Assembly (NCBI GenBank): GCA_028554645.1
Contig: JAQOOI010000021.1
Coordinates: forward strand, 868,001-932,000
Source: Omphalotus guepiniiformis
Lineage: Eukaryota > Basidiomycota > Agaricomycetes > Agaricales > Omphalotaceae
Reading direction: 5' to 3'
DNA: 64,000 nt
The position numbers and the translations under genes are program-made. This document shows, piece after piece, positions 11,696 through 24,629 of this stretch (positions within the stretch are counted from its first letter, which is position 1; every line of letters begins with the position of its first letter). Under the pieces are notes generated by a model that was not told the DNA's origin, ran no database searches, and was given only the letters and a program-made list of their open reading frames with translations.

Positions 11696-14600
11696 ATGTC
11701 CCACTATCGGCATGTGTCGACCGTGGACGAACACGAAATGAGTCCCTCTCCTCAACTTGCGGAGTTCAGCACTGATGAGCTCGCGAACATGGTCAGCAAC
11801 TCTCATTTGTCTCCATTATCTCTTTTTTCTCAATTGGTCTGACCTTGCTAGTACCGTGACGAGCCTTCTAGTGGATTTTCGAAGTCTACCTCTCGGATAA
11901 ATCAATTCCAGCCATCCACAATACCAAGAAAATCGCGGAGGCAGAGAATCATCATTATATCCTTAGTGGCTCTCCTCATTATCGCGGTTGCGGTTGCAGT
12001 TCCAGTAGCAGTCACAAGCAATCGCAGCTCCAAGTCGACTTCAGGTTCAAGTTCGAATTCTGGCTCAAGTTCTTCCGGCGGTAGCTCTGGTAGCAAAAGC
12101 GGAGCGTTAACTGGCCAGTCAGGCAGTCAGGTAACGATGGAAGATGGGACTACGTTCACGTATACCAACGATTTTGGTGGGGACTGGGCAGTCGATCCGT
12201 CCAATCCTTTTGCCGCGGGAGGGAAGGCTCAGAGCTGGAGTAAACGTGTTGGCGCCGAGGAATGGGTTTGGAGCACTGACAGTGCGCGCGGAGTCAATCT
12301 TGGGTAAGTCCTTTTACCATGAACCTTTGCGCGTGGTGCTGACATGTGCGCAGTGGATGGCTAGGTAGGACAGTCGGAACTGCCAATTCTCGTCGTTCTC
12401 ATTCGCTCACGATGTATCGTAGTCACTGAACCTTTTATCTCGCCGAGTCTGTACGAAAAGTATATCAACACGAGCAATATTGCTGTTGTCGATGAATGGA
12501 CACTCTCTCTTGCCATGGGATCTAATCTAGCATCGGAAATGGAGGAACACTACAAATCATTCATAGTGAGAATCGTCATCGCGAGACTCCTGACTCCTGC
12601 ACTAATTTCACTTCCGCTTCCAGACTGAGCAAGATTTTGCAGAGATAGCCGGTGCTGGTCTGAACTGGGTTCGGATACCAATCGGATTCTGGGTCTGTAC
12701 TTGAATTCTGCATCCGCGAGGGAATATACCTTTGATTGGCTCTGCAGGCAATCGAAGCAATCAACGACGAACCATTCCTAGTTGGGACTTCTTGGACCTA
12801 TTTCCTCAAAGCTATGTAGGGAAATTTCTATGACATAAACCTAAACGTGAGAACTCGTCCTCAGTATCCAATGGGCAAGAAAATATGGAATTCGTATTTA
12901 CCTCGACCTTCATGCGCTTCCCGGCAGTCAAAATGGTTGGGTCAGTAAACGGCGCTCTCACTTTAACTCCTCCGCTGATTCCAACTTCCTTTCGTGCCGT
13001 GGCAATTGTTCTACAGAACCACTCCGGCAAAAGTGAGTATTTGCCATCTGTCTGCGAGTCCGTGAGTTTACTAAAAGACTGTATTACTTTGCAGGTGGCA
13101 CAGTTAACTTGTATGTTTCCTGAGCCTGTTCTCTACCGCGCGAGCTGATGCTTTCCTCCTTATTGTTCGCAGCATGGTTCGTAATGCCTCTTGCAAACCC
13201 CTATTCAAAGACTAACCCCTTTTTTCAATCCCACTATAGAATGGTGTCATGGGGATTGCAAATGCCCAGAGGACACTGACCTATCTTCGGATTATAACAG
13301 AGTTCGTGAGCCAAGATCAGTATAAGGATGTAGTTTGCGTGTCAGTCTACTCACCTAACTGAGAATCCTTGAATTTTCACTCACGCGGTCCCTCGTGTCT
13401 GTCTATCCTAGTGTGGGCATCGTGAACGAGATCCTATGGGCTACCATTGGTCAAACGTCTGTACAAAGCTTCTACTATGCTGCGTACTCCTCTATTAGGA
13501 CCGCTACGTGCGTCGCATTCTAGCAATCTTCTGAGCAAAGATTTTACATCTCTCCTTTCTTCCTCCAGTGGGCTCGGCTCGGGCGCTGGGCCGTACATTG
13601 CAATCCATGAAGGATTTCAAGGGGTGGGCATTTTTCTATGAACCTCGGTTTCATGCTCTGAGCCACTTTCACCTTCCAGCCTGCTATTTGGGAAGGGTCC
13701 GTATCGATAATTCAGATCTATTCGGTTTGAAGCTCTGATGCCGTTAATGTTGGCAGATTCTTGTCCGGCGCTGATCGAGTTGCCTTGGACCAGCACCCGG
13801 TAGGTCATGCTTACTTACCTTTTTTGTTTGACGCCTTCATTAAAATTTCAATGAATATGCAGTATCTGGCGTTCATGGGTGACAATAGCCCGTAAGAAGC
13901 CAAAAACCTGTATGTGCGGTTGATTTCGTTGACTGATCACAACTTGTGTACAGAGTTAATGTCATGGCTGCAAAACCCTGGTCTGTCTTCTTTGCAAAAT
14001 CAGTGTTGCAGATGCTTATTTTCGTTCAGCTCATGGGCCATAGCTACCAATCAATCTTCGAAAGTGTTCGGCGTCACATTAGGGGGTGAATTTTCGGCTG
14101 CTATCAATGCCTGCGGCTTGTGGTATGTAATGTGGTCACCTTCTTTCGGGATACTTGACCTTGACCTTGAATCGCATTCACATTTCTCAGGTTGAACGGT
14201 ATCGGGTCTACTACGCCTGCGGAATGCGCGACATGGGATAATTGGGCGGTAAGGGATAACCTTTCCGGTGTCGTAATTCTTTCATATTCATGACGGTGAA
14301 AACGCCTTTCCGAGTATAGGCTTACAACGACTCGACAATCGCGGGTCTGAAACAAGTCACGCTGGCTACTATGGACGCGTTACAAAACTATTTTTTCTGG
14401 ACGTGGAAAATCGGAAACTCGACCGTTCTTGGGACATCTTCAAGCCCCATGTGGCATTACAAGCTTGGACTAGAAAGAGGATGGGTTCCAAAAGGTTTAG
14501 CTCCCAAGATATATTTGAGTCAATCTTGTTGCTCACGTCCGTAATTCCAGACCCCCGAGACGCTATCGGGCACTGCGCATCTGTCTTAAGCTCGTCACAG

Positions 14601-15158
14601 GTATTCGATGGGACCTACCCAAGTACGGCTACCGGTGGGGTAAGTGCATTCCCGGTTCAGATTTCTCATGCCCGCCCGGGTGTTCCCCCCGTTTCGCGTC
14701 AGTGTGCTCATTTAATATTGTACAGGCCGGCGCAGGGACTGTAGCGCCTGCACAGACCTCATCACACGTCTTTCCGCCACCATCTCTAGCGCCGTCATTC
14801 TCTGGTACACAAATGACATTGTTACCGACGTACACTGCAACTGGAAAAGTTAAAACGCTATTTGCGCCCACCTTTACCGCTGCCCCATCAGCAACGGTAG
14901 GATCTGGCTGGAACAACACAGCTGATACTGCGTCGGCATATGTGTACGTTCTCTTCTTCGTGGCGATACGTGTTCATTCCGGGACTGACTCCGTTATCGA
15001 TTCTTTAATCTAGGCCTGTTGCTGGGTGTACATATCCAGAGTGAGTTTAGCTTCGTTTTTCTTCGGGAAATAGGAGTTCTCATTTGTTCTCGCTGATGTA
15101 TAGTTCATGGAACGCTGTAAATGCGTCACTTCCCACTGCGACCTGCACCGGCTCTTAA
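11696..15158 (+). CDS. Membrane-anchored GH5 exo-beta-1,3-glucanase (glucan 1,3-beta-glucosidase)
   Basis: A gene with many exons starting at ATG 11696 (MSHYRHVSTVDEHEMSPSP). A cytoplasmic basic stretch (PRKSRRQR) precedes one transmembrane helix (IIIISLVALLIIAVAVAVPV), so the protein is a type II membrane protein. A Ser/Gly linker follows, then the GH5 domain: GVNLGGWLVTEPFI, WVRIPIGFW, LDLHALPGSQNGWNHSGK and MGIANAQRT. The acid/base Glu lies in GIVNEI and the nucleophile Glu in LGGEFSAAI. The C-terminus continues past WHYKLGLERGWVP into a Ser/Thr/Pro-rich part ending with cysteine pairs. The enzyme should trim beta-1,3-glucan at the cell surface during wall remodelling. All family blocks splice in frame with GT-AG introns and no lesion was seen; some intermediate exons are only one to a few codons long. 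The exact specificity is inferred. Confidence 0.88.
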
Positions 15159-16820
15159 CTTTTCTTAAAATATACTGGACTTTCGCCACAAGGATACTTG
15201 CCATTCATTCAGCGCTATCTATTCTTACTCTCGTTTCACGGACTCTATGATATCTATCCTAACTTACAGGTTCCTGCAGTGCTTGATTTTTTTGTAACGT
15301 TGATTGCTATTAGAGTAGGTAGAGCTGTGTAGTTTTGCTTTACATTGGATTAATGTGTATTCAAGTGCTTATTACAAACTGCAAGACGCATTCGGCTTCG
15401 TGCAACTCAAATCAAGACATCCATCCTTTCAAAATTGGTGAATGCTATTTGTATCTCTCCCTTTGTGTTCATTTAGGACAATAGCAACACCTCAATGATT
15501 ATTCTACATCTATTCCTACATACATCGACATAATATAAACTTATGTACCCGCGTATGCTGTGTAAGGACGCCACAAGCAAACTAATCACAAAGGTTAATG
15601 CATAATGTCGAGTACGATAGATTCACATCTGCACAACACTGTCTATTCTTTCAAAGGAAATGACGCGTTAGCATGAAAGTGCAGCCGCCGATTAACACAA
15701 AAAAGTTCTGCAATAACAAGGAATGAGTACAGAGTCTTGTGGATGAAACGAAACATCGAGAAAAAATTGTGAATCAGAGACTTGAATGGTTCCCGCAGGA
15801 AGACCAACCCATCGTGCACCGAAGTGCACGTCGAAGAAAATTTGCAGATAAGTTTTGCATCATGTAGGATGTAGGAAATGACAACCAAAAGGGTATTTGA
15901 GAGGCATGGAAACTTACCTTGTGCAAATTGAAGAACACGAGTCGATTGCAACAGCTCGTTGAGCTAAACAATTCGAAGCAGGCACAGCCAACGTTGCGCT
16001 ATCGAAAGGCGGGGTTGGAAGCTGAAAAAGATCTAAGCACTGGCACCTGACATTGATGAATGGATATATTATATCGAGAGCATTACTAGTATGCCTGCCG
16101 GAAGGAGCTGGGGCTGGTGTGAATCATGAATGGGGGCTGGAATGGTTTCCTCGCTGTGAAATGGGCGAAACTTTGTCGTATTGGCGCCACCACCAGACCA
16201 TCGAGTTGTAGGGGACACCCACTACAGTCGACGTATCTGGAGGTGAGAGCCTCAAACTAAGCGTTTCACTATCCACGAGAAACGCTCCATGCCCAAGAAC
16301 TATCCTAGATAGCTGACTCAAAGACCGGAAGGAGTGAAAGATAAAATTTCGAGGTGTAACCACGCGGAGTGTTATATAGGCAGTTTATTCCCACGCACGT
16401 GCCCGAGGGGCGAACGCGGCGAGACGCCCACCCTTGGTTCCTATAGTACATACTCTCAATGCCAATCTGATGAATTCTCTTGATGAACGCGTCCTGAATG
16501 GGTGACGGATTGCTCCGCTTCTTAGTAGCTATCTCTCGGTGCTTGGAACGTATTGAAGCCATGGCCCAAGTCGATTCGGATGGCGTGCTTTGCGAAAAAG
16601 TAACGAACGGCAGAATCAATTGATGTTGTACTGTAAGGGTTCTTCGCAGTTTCTCGCTCGCCGCTCAACTGATGGTACATGTTTCGCGGCAGTATTCGAG
16701 TCATCTGGTGCTATCATTTCGGTTGCAAAGTCATAAGACCTCACTTGCATAATACCAGGGTCTTCTCAGATTGAACGGCTATAACCTCTGAGCGCTATCT
16801 CTTTGTACTGACCCACCAAA
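15159..16820. other. Intergenic region upstream of MFS copy 1
   Basis: About 1.66 kb without a supportable gene. The last about 130 bp (16690-16820) are clearly similar to the sequence upstream of the second MFS gene (21290-21415), sharing AAGTCATAAGACCTCACTT and CTGACCCACCA just before the ATG, so the promoter was duplicated with the gene. Open frames on the minus strand (for example 15643-15951 and 16305-16619) show no domain. Confidence 0.55.
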
Positions 16821-19483
16821 ATGTCCACTTCTCAGAGCGAGAAGGAGACTGGGGAGGCGCACACTGACCAGCAGGATATACTCGACGGTCTCGACGCACT
16901 TCCTGCAGAGGGAACTCCTGAACGTATACAAGCTGAACTCGCATTGGTGCGCAAGCTCGATTACAGAGTGTTACCGACTATCGTCTTGATCTTCATTATG
17001 AATTACATCGACGTACGGGCCCGCCTTCAACTGATAGTTGCATCTCGCTCGAAACTTACTGCTCATTAGCGGACTAATCTCACCGCGGCAAGACTCAAGG
17101 GATTAGAAGAAGATCTTCAGTTATCGGGTGCGATCCTATTCCAACACTCTGACGACATCACACCCATTTCTCGTGTTTGCAAGACTTGCAATACAATGTA
17201 ATCCTATCAATCTTATACGTGTCGTATTGTCCGGTTCAGATTCCTTCGAACATGGTATGTCTGCAAATCCGCTTGTTTCAGGAATGCCATTGACGACGGT
17301 TTCAGATGCTCAACTATATAACGAAGTCAGTTCCAGCCAACTGCATCCCGCAATATTTTCACAATCTGGACTTCTTAGGCCGTCTCTGTATATCGGAACA
17401 TGTGTAGTTCTGTGGGGTCTGACAAGTGCCTTGACCGGTGTGCGCTATTATTACTATTATCATTAACAGCACGTAGCTTATGCGCACCATGAATTATCTC
17501 TAGATAACTCGAAGTTACGGAGGAATACTTGCAACGCGTCTGTGTATCGGTATACCCGAGGTTAGTATTGTTTTCTGATCTTCTTATCTCTTCTGACTTC
17601 GTTTTCAGTCAGCCTTTTATCCGGGAGGTGGGCCATCATTTTAAGGTAGAAGTTTAACGATACCATCTCATTCTCGAAGCTATATACTTGCTATCGCGCT
17701 GGTACACAAAAAAGGTGTGTCTAAAAATCTGCTCTATCTTTACTTGATAAACTCATGCCTCTTAAGGAACTCGCGTTTCGTTGCGCAATTCTCTATGGTG
17801 GCCTTCTTATATCGAATGCGTTCGGCTCAGTAAGGGGTGACATTTTAATGAAAGTACTAGGGCTCACATAATATGTAGCTTATGGCTGCTGGCATTCTTG
17901 CAAATATGGAGGGTAAATTAGGCATTCGCGCCTGGAGATGGTGAGCAAAAAGTCAGCATTCATCCATCTCGGGGAGTCTAACTATACTGTATCTTCGTAG
18001 GCTATTCTACATAGAGGTAGCTCCTTGTTTCGCTAGATCTTTCACGCGAAGAGTGTTACTGAGCTGCATGTAGGGCGCAATCACGATAGTTATCGGCTTG
18101 AATAGCATGTACTTCTTTGACCCCAAACTTTGTTTAGACAGCATTTCTAATTCTGTTGATTCAGGTGGTTATTACCAGACTACGGGCGGATGTTTTCTGC
18201 TTATCTACTAATTTTGGCTCATACTCAAACACGACAGCCAACAAACACACACTGGATGTCCCCAATGGAACGGCGACTCGCTCAAGCACGTTTAGCTGAT
18301 GACGCTGGGGAAGCTGATCAAGATGACAAGACAGAGTCGTATGTTTCTTAACGCTGTTCCACGATGGCAACCATACCTCATGCCACTGCAATAGACCGAT
18401 GAAAGGTCTTATCCTGGCGTTGAAAGATCCGAAAGTACTGCTTTTTGCCATCTTGACCACATCGGAGTTGCTCGGGGCAAGCTTTGTGAATTTCTTCCCC
18501 ACGTAAGTGCATTTTGGTGAATGTACTTTCTACCGTATTGAACATCGACAGACTCACGTCGACTCTCGGATTTTCGACTACCGTCTCACTTCTGCTCGCA
18601 GCGTATGTCCCTTTTTGTGTTGTCCTGGACTCAATTGCTATATTTATTATAGACCCCCATGGGTCCTCGCGACCATCTTTTGTTGCCTGAATGCATGGCA
18701 TGCAGGTATAACATCTCTTCCAATGAGCTAGTCACACTTTCACGATATGCCCACACATCCCCACAGATAAGACCGGTGAACGATTCTTCCACCAATGCGT
18801 ATGGTGGTCGGGCGTGATAATCGGGTTCATTATATCATTGTGTACCATGAACGTGGCCGCGCGCTACGTGTCGATGTTCCTAATGGCCGGCGGATACGCA
18901 GGTAGGAATAATTCTCTCAATCTTATATGCGGCTCGTGCTAAAAGTCCTTTCCAGGATTTGCGTTGACCCTAGTTTGGGTCTCGAATACATTCCCTCGAC
19001 CACCTGCGTAAGTTGATTCGTTGACATTTCGAATCATGTCCGATTGTATAGTTATACAGAAAACGGGCTGCGGCGATTGGGATTGTGAATGGCGTGGGCA
19101 ACTTAGGAACTCTGTGCGTTACTCCCACTTCTATCGTGCTCGATGAATTTATCTGATGTGATTCTAATAGCATGGGCTCTTACACCTGGAAGGCGAAGTG
19201 GGGACCAGGCTATCATCAATCCATGATAATCTCGCTTTGTGCGTTTGTGTTCAGTACTATTCTGTCACTTGGTATGTGCCTTTCTCCCTTCTGTGAAGCT
19301 AATGATAACGTCTTTCTAGTACTGCGGCAAATGATTATAAGAGACAACAAGAAGCTCGACGAGGATGAGAAAGTTGTTGTTGACAGTGCCAGTAGGGCGA
19401 GAGTTGAAGAGGCTTCTCGTCTGGAGGCTATCACATTCGAGCAAGCCATGGAAAGGAGAAGTGGATTTCGATACTTGTACTGA
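16821..19483 (+). CDS. MFS transporter, anion:cation symporter (allantoate permease-like), copy 1
   Basis: Over a dozen exons encode a 12-helix major facilitator of the fungal ACS type: acidic N-terminus, RVLPTIVLIFIMNYIDRTNL at helix 1, DLQYNVILSILYVSY, VLWGLTSALTG, RLCIGIPESAFYPG, LSRWYTKKE, and an F-P-T-L-T-S segment after the central loop. A charged C-terminal tail ends in RSGFRYLY. Such proteins import small organic anions or vitamins (allantoate, pantothenate, nicotinate, biotin precursors); the substrate here is unknown. At 18184-18237 the sequence aligned with an intron of copy 2 has GG instead of the GT donor. It reads through in frame for 18 codons, so this copy probably carries an extra segment in its central cytosolic loop. 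All other junctions are canonical. Confidence 0.87.
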
Positions 19484-21415
19484 GATGTGCGTACAAGCGA
19501 AGATGCTCAATGCAAGCAGGCCTCAGGATGCAGCCTCAGTGAGCGCCTCCGACTTCGCCGCAATCTGTCGATGTTGTTAGCGTCGAGTATCTCAAAGGTG
19601 AGCGGTCATCAGCCGTAGATCCTGGACCGAATGGATTAGGCACACTCGTGAGATGCATCGCGAATTCATTGGCAGCATCGTATGGAGTTCGTGATAGATT
19701 GATACCCATGTTTTCCCCGACAGAAGTAGCGCTGGAGGACGTTTCGATCTTTGTAAAGTGATGATCTTGTAAGTTCCGAAGCTAGAATTGGTTAGTGGCC
19801 GGAGACGCTTTTTCGACATCCAAACACTCAGCAGTGAGCACCATTTCCGCATCGATAAAAGTGTTGCATTGTAGTTCCGGGGGAACAAATGTCACAATTA
19901 CAATATGACAAGCATGTCTTCTAGTCGTACTCGTGCTGTTGCATGGTTTCCGGATATGCGGTGGTAATATTGATTGATCCTAGTGACTACAAGAATTCAG
20001 AAAATACCATAAGTACTTTCAAACTGACGGACCGTCAACGTTCGTCAACTATCATCCGTGCACGCCTCCTTTCTAGCAACCTTGACTAGCATCTTGTCAA
20101 AATGGGTGCAGAATGTCGTCCAGGTAGTGGGCTGCGGATCTGTCAGTCAGACGTATAATTATTTCTTTTTCCCTCGATTTCAGTTGCGACGCCAAGTCCT
20201 GATTCAAAAAGGTAGCTGGATGTCTTGCTACGTCCGAGTCTTGTTGAACAGATAATTTTTGGATGGTTAAGGACATCGAACAAACTTAGCTCTTCCGAAA
20301 GCCTTGAATATAATCATGAATGCCACTTAGAGGACAGAAGTCTTCGCTATCAGGTCTTCGCTATCAGGATACTGCATCGAGAGTACGAGATACCTCACAT
20401 ACTGCTGATAGTAATCCAAGGTAGATTCTTCACCGAATCATCTGTCTGCAAGGCTTGCAAAGGTCGTCACAGTTGAATGGATAGTGACTAGTGACTATCG
20501 GCGTGGTGGGTTGCCGAGCCGCCCCGACCGTCCTGTCCGGTACGGCCGTACCTCCAGCTTCTATGACTGTCACCACGTTCAACGTTGACGAACAAAATGG
20601 TTATTGAACTCTCCTTCGCGTTATCACTGTAGGACTTCATACCGCTAGCTGTATCAAACATTTAGTCGTAAGTTGCGATACCTATTCAATTCATGTTCTA
20701 GGTGCTAACCATAGGTGATCGTCTGAACAGTTTCCTAAAACAACTCTAAGGAAAATTGAAATAGTCATTTTGAGACTATCGGCAGCACCTCCCGCCCTTG
20801 AACATTGAATGCCGTTGCGAACCTGCATTTTTCCCTCTGTACACGCCCATACGAACGTGTCCGATGACGAGTTTTCGAAAACGGACTTCTATCAACGCAA
20901 CGATAGCGAGCATTTGCATCTCCCACAAGTATCATCGGCGAAATTTGGTTCTTCGAACTTCAATTCGAAGACAGCGTTTATCTGGCAAGTGCCACTATCA
21001 TGCTTGCAATATTCGCACTACCGCTACGCACTGTCTGGCCTGTTACTCGCTAATTCAAGTGAATTGTCTTAGTGAATGCGTACTAAATCTACGATATATA
21101 GTGAATCAATACTTTATGCGGCTGCGAATGAACTTCCTTCTCGAAGATGGCGGCGCACCTACGGAACTCCACAATTAAAAACGATTCACCCCTTCTGCTT
21201 ATGTTTGGAGAAAGTTGCCAAGGTTCTTCACACCGTCTTCCCGTACACCGTTCAGCTGACGGTTTGTAATTATGTCGCAGGCAGTTTTTGTGTCATCTGC
21301 TGCTACCGTTTCGGTTACGAAGTCATAAGACCTCACTTTCGTAATGCCAGGTCCTTTGAGGATACGGCTATAACTTCAGCAATACCTTCACATCTCTTCA
21401 TACTGACCCACCAGT
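19484..21415. other. Intergenic region between the MFS copies
   Basis: About 1.9 kb. The first 500 bp match the 3' flank of MFS copy 2, including a decayed trace of the end of the GH127-like gene (about 19895-19965). A perfect 15-bp tandem duplication (TCTTCGCTATCAGG unit) sits at about 20340-20370. The last 125 bp are the duplicated MFS promoter. Open frames at 20798-21178 and 21076-21471 have no recognisable domain and overlap the promoter repeat. Confidence 0.55.
19895..19965 (-). pseudogene. Decayed relic of the 3' end of the GH127-like gene
   Basis: On the minus strand this stretch resembles the last about 17 codons of the GH127-like gene at 24630-24680 (shared TATGACA...AGGCAT.TCT.CTAGTC...CG.GCTG.TGCA blocks on the plus strand) but is shifted in frame. 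It lies where expected if the MFS duplication carried over the tail of its convergent neighbour. The homology is short and was judged by eye. Confidence 0.4.
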
Positions 21416-24142
21416 ATGTCCACTACAACGCCTTCCCAGCTCGAAACAAAGGAGACCGGAAAGGAGCTTGAAGTTCTCGAGAAGGAGGATGCATCGCGTT
21501 CTACCCCTGATGTGCTCGACATTCTCGACCCACTTCCTGCAGAAGGAACTCTTGAACGTACGCAAGCCGAACGAGCGTTGGTGCGCAAGCTTGATTCCAG
21601 AGTATTGCCCACTATTGTCTTGATCTTCATCATGAATTACATCGACGTACGGACGCGTTTTGATAATTTCATTTTTCGGTGCTTACTTAGTGCCAATTAG
21701 CGGAACGCTGTCACCACGGCAAGACTCAAGGGATTGGAACAGGATCTTCATTTAACGGGTGCGAATCTGTCTCAGCACTCTGATTACTGAACACCAACCC
21801 CCGTTGTATCTGCAAGACTTGCAATACAATGTCATCTTATCAATCTTATATGTATCGTACTGTCCGGCTCAGATTCCTTCAAACATGGTATGTCTGCATA
21901 CGTGAATTTGCTCCTTCAAGAATCGTGTTAACGGCGGTTTCAGCTGCTCAACTATATTACCAAGTCAGCCCCAGTCAAGTTGCATACGTGTACCATTCTC
22001 ACAATTGACCTTCCCAAGCCGTCCCTGTATATCGGAACGTGTGTAGTTCTGTGGGGTCTGACAAGTGCCTTGACCGGTGTACGCTGTCTATAACTAATTG
22101 CACGTACCTTATACGCACACGAACTATCTTTAGGTCACTCGAAGCTACGGAGGAATTCTTGCAACGCGTCTGTGCATCGGTATACCCGAGGTTTGTCTTG
22201 TTTCTTGCCTCTTGTTATCACTTCTGACTTCATTTTCAGTCAGCATTCTATCCGGGAGGTAGGTCAAACGCTCCACGAGAGAATTACGATGACTCACATT
22301 TTCGAAGCTATATACTTGCTATCGCGGTGGTACACCAAAAAGGTGCCGCAGAATGGCTGCTCTATCTTGACTATATGAACTCATTCGCCTCATAAGGAAC
22401 TCGGTTTTCGATCAGCAATTCTCTATGGAGGGCTTCTTATATCGAACGCGTTCGGCTCCGTAAGAGAGATATCTTTGCGGATATGGTACTAGACTTACTT
22501 TAGATCCCTGTAGCTCATGGCTGCTGGCATTCTTGCGAATATGGAGGGTAAAATGGGCATCCGCGCCTGGAGATGGTGAGAAATAAGAGTGCAGCTAACT
22601 CGGAATCTCTGACGTCTCATTTTTAGGCTATTCTACATAGAGGTATCTCCGCATTCGCCGTTTGTTTCACGCGAAAAGTGTTACTGAGCTGCATATAGGG
22701 CGCCATCACGATATTCATAGGCTTGAATAGCATGTACCTCCTTTACCCCACCCTTCTTTTGTTGCAATACATTGCTGATGGTATTCTGTTGGTGCAGGTG
22801 GCTATTACCAGACTATGTGCGATGTTCTCTGCTTATCTTCTCTATCTTGGCTCATGTATGCTGTAAAAAAACGACAGCCAAATAACACACGCTGGATGAC
22901 CCCTATGGAACGGCGACTTGCTCAAGCACGTTTAGCTGATGACGCTGGGGAAGCTGATCAAGACAACAAGGAAGACTCGTACGTTCCTTAAAGGTTTTCC
23001 CTGACGGCGGACATTCCTCATTGTCATGACATAGACCGTTGAAAGGTCTCATCCTGGCGTTGAAGGATCCAAAAGTACTGCTTTTCTCTATCATGAACAC
23101 AGCGCAGTTGCTTGGTTTGAGCTTCGTGAATTTCTTCCCTACGTGTGTACAATTTCATTGAATGTGATGTATGTCAACGGCATTGAAATTCGTGTTCAAC
23201 AGACTCACATCGACTCTTGGATTTTCGACTACCGTCTCACTTTTGCTCGCTGCGTAAGTCCCTTTTCGAAGTTCCATTATCTCATTTCAATGTTCACCAT
23301 TTCACAGTCCTCCATGGATTCTATCGACAATTATTTGTTGCTTAAATGCGTGGCATGCAGGTTTCTCTTTTCATTGAACCAGTTCCACTTAACGTAACAT
23401 GCTCACACACCTCCAGACAGGACCGGTGAACGATTCTTTCACCAGAGCCTATGGTGGTGGGGCGTCATGATCGGGTTCATAATCTCGTTGTGTACAATGA
23501 ACGTAGCCGCCCGCTATGTGTCTATGTTCCTAATGGCCTGCGGATACGCAGGTAGATAGCAAAACTTACAACTCAGCCTGGAGTTTCTAAACATCATTTC
23601 TTAGGATTTGCGTTGACCGCGGTCTGGGTTTCAAACTCGTTCCCTCGGCCTCCTGCGTAAGCCAATCAATTCATGCTTTGGTTTATGTTGGACTCAATAG
23701 GTACACAGAAAGCGAGCTGCAACGATTGGGATCGTGAATGGCGTGGGGAACTTAGGAAACCTGTACGTCGCTTTGGTCGTTTCTTTGTCATGTCTGATGG
23801 AGTTTCTCTGCGTGATTTTAACAGCATGGGCTCTTACACCTGGAAGGCGGAGTGGGGACCAGAATATCATCAATCTATGATAATTTCGCTTTGTGCGTTT
23901 GTCGTCAGTACTATCTTGTCACTTGGTATGTGTTGTGTTTCTCCCATTCTGTAGCACCAATGATAACACCTCAAATAGTGCTGCGGCAAATGGTTATTAG
24001 AGACAATAAGAAGCTGGACGAAGACGAGAAAGCTGCTCTTGACAGTGCTAATAGGGCGAGAGTTGAAGAGGCTGCTCGTTTGGAAGGTATCACATTCGAG
24101 CAAGCCATGGAGAGGAGAAGAGGGTTCCGTTATTTGTATTGA
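21416..24142 (+). CDS. MFS transporter, anion:cation symporter, copy 2 (possible splice lesion)
   Basis: A paralogue of the gene at 16821-19483 with matching exon order and most introns in the same places. It has the same helix blocks (RVLPTIVLIFIMNYIDRNAV, VLWGLTSALTG, RLCIGIPE, LSRWYTKK) and a tail ending in RRGFRYLY; the N-terminus is longer and more acidic. The central loop intron at 22817-22877 is a normal 61-bp GT-AG intron. However, the intron starting at 21964 lacks the acceptor used in copy 1: the bases before the conserved exon are AA (22016-22017) where copy 1 has AG. Cleaving one base later, after AAG, shifts the frame to an early stop. The gene is therefore either non-functional, recently damaged, or spliced in a way not visible here. 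The rest of the frame is intact, so any inactivation would be recent. Confidence 0.8.
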
Positions 24143-24629
24143 GTTTTGCTGACAGACGTAGTGAATGTACTTGTAGTATTGAGGTGAACACAAAGAAACA
24201 ATTGTGCGATCGGCTAGTACATGCATATATCCAAAGATTCCCTCGCGGATGCTCGACTAGATGTTATACAGTATTGCAGAGGCGAAGCAGAATCTAAGAT
24301 GTAGCCTTTGTTCATCTTCACACTTCTCATTGCTGTCATTGATAATTATAGCATTGAGAATCATTTGAGAAGGGAGAGGGTTCAATTAATTCACTAAATG
24401 ATTGCGTAGCCGGATCTCCAGAGATCCCGTTAAATCTAGAATTAATTAGCGGAGATCCAGCGTGCTTCATTAGCAGCATCGCATGGAGTTATCGCACAGG
24501 GACACAATGAACATTATTTTGCGACGCTGAAGTTCTCCACACGAGATCTATCGCTCAGACTTTGGATTATTTCCGAACTAGAACTAGTAAGAGGCCGGAC
24601 AAGCTACTATCCTGCCTCGGCATACAAGA
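24143..24629. other. Spacer between convergent MFS copy 2 and GH127-like gene
   Basis: 487 bp, AT-rich, no gene. It contains a short near-palindromic patch around 24415-24450 (CCGGATCTCCAGAGATCC followed later by GGAGATCC) and flank sequence shared with the first MFS copy. Confidence 0.5.

Larger units (their letters stand above)
16690..19990 (+). repeat. Tandem duplication unit 1 (promoter + MFS copy 1 + 3' flank)
   Basis: This unit pairs with 21290-24790. Similarity starts about 130 bp before the ATG, covers every exon and most intron positions, and continues past the stop codon into the flank (for example CAGCATCGTATGGAGTT versus CAGCATCGCATGGAGTT, and the GTGGCCGGA / GAGGCCGGA block). 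The limits are estimates by eye. Confidence 0.75.
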
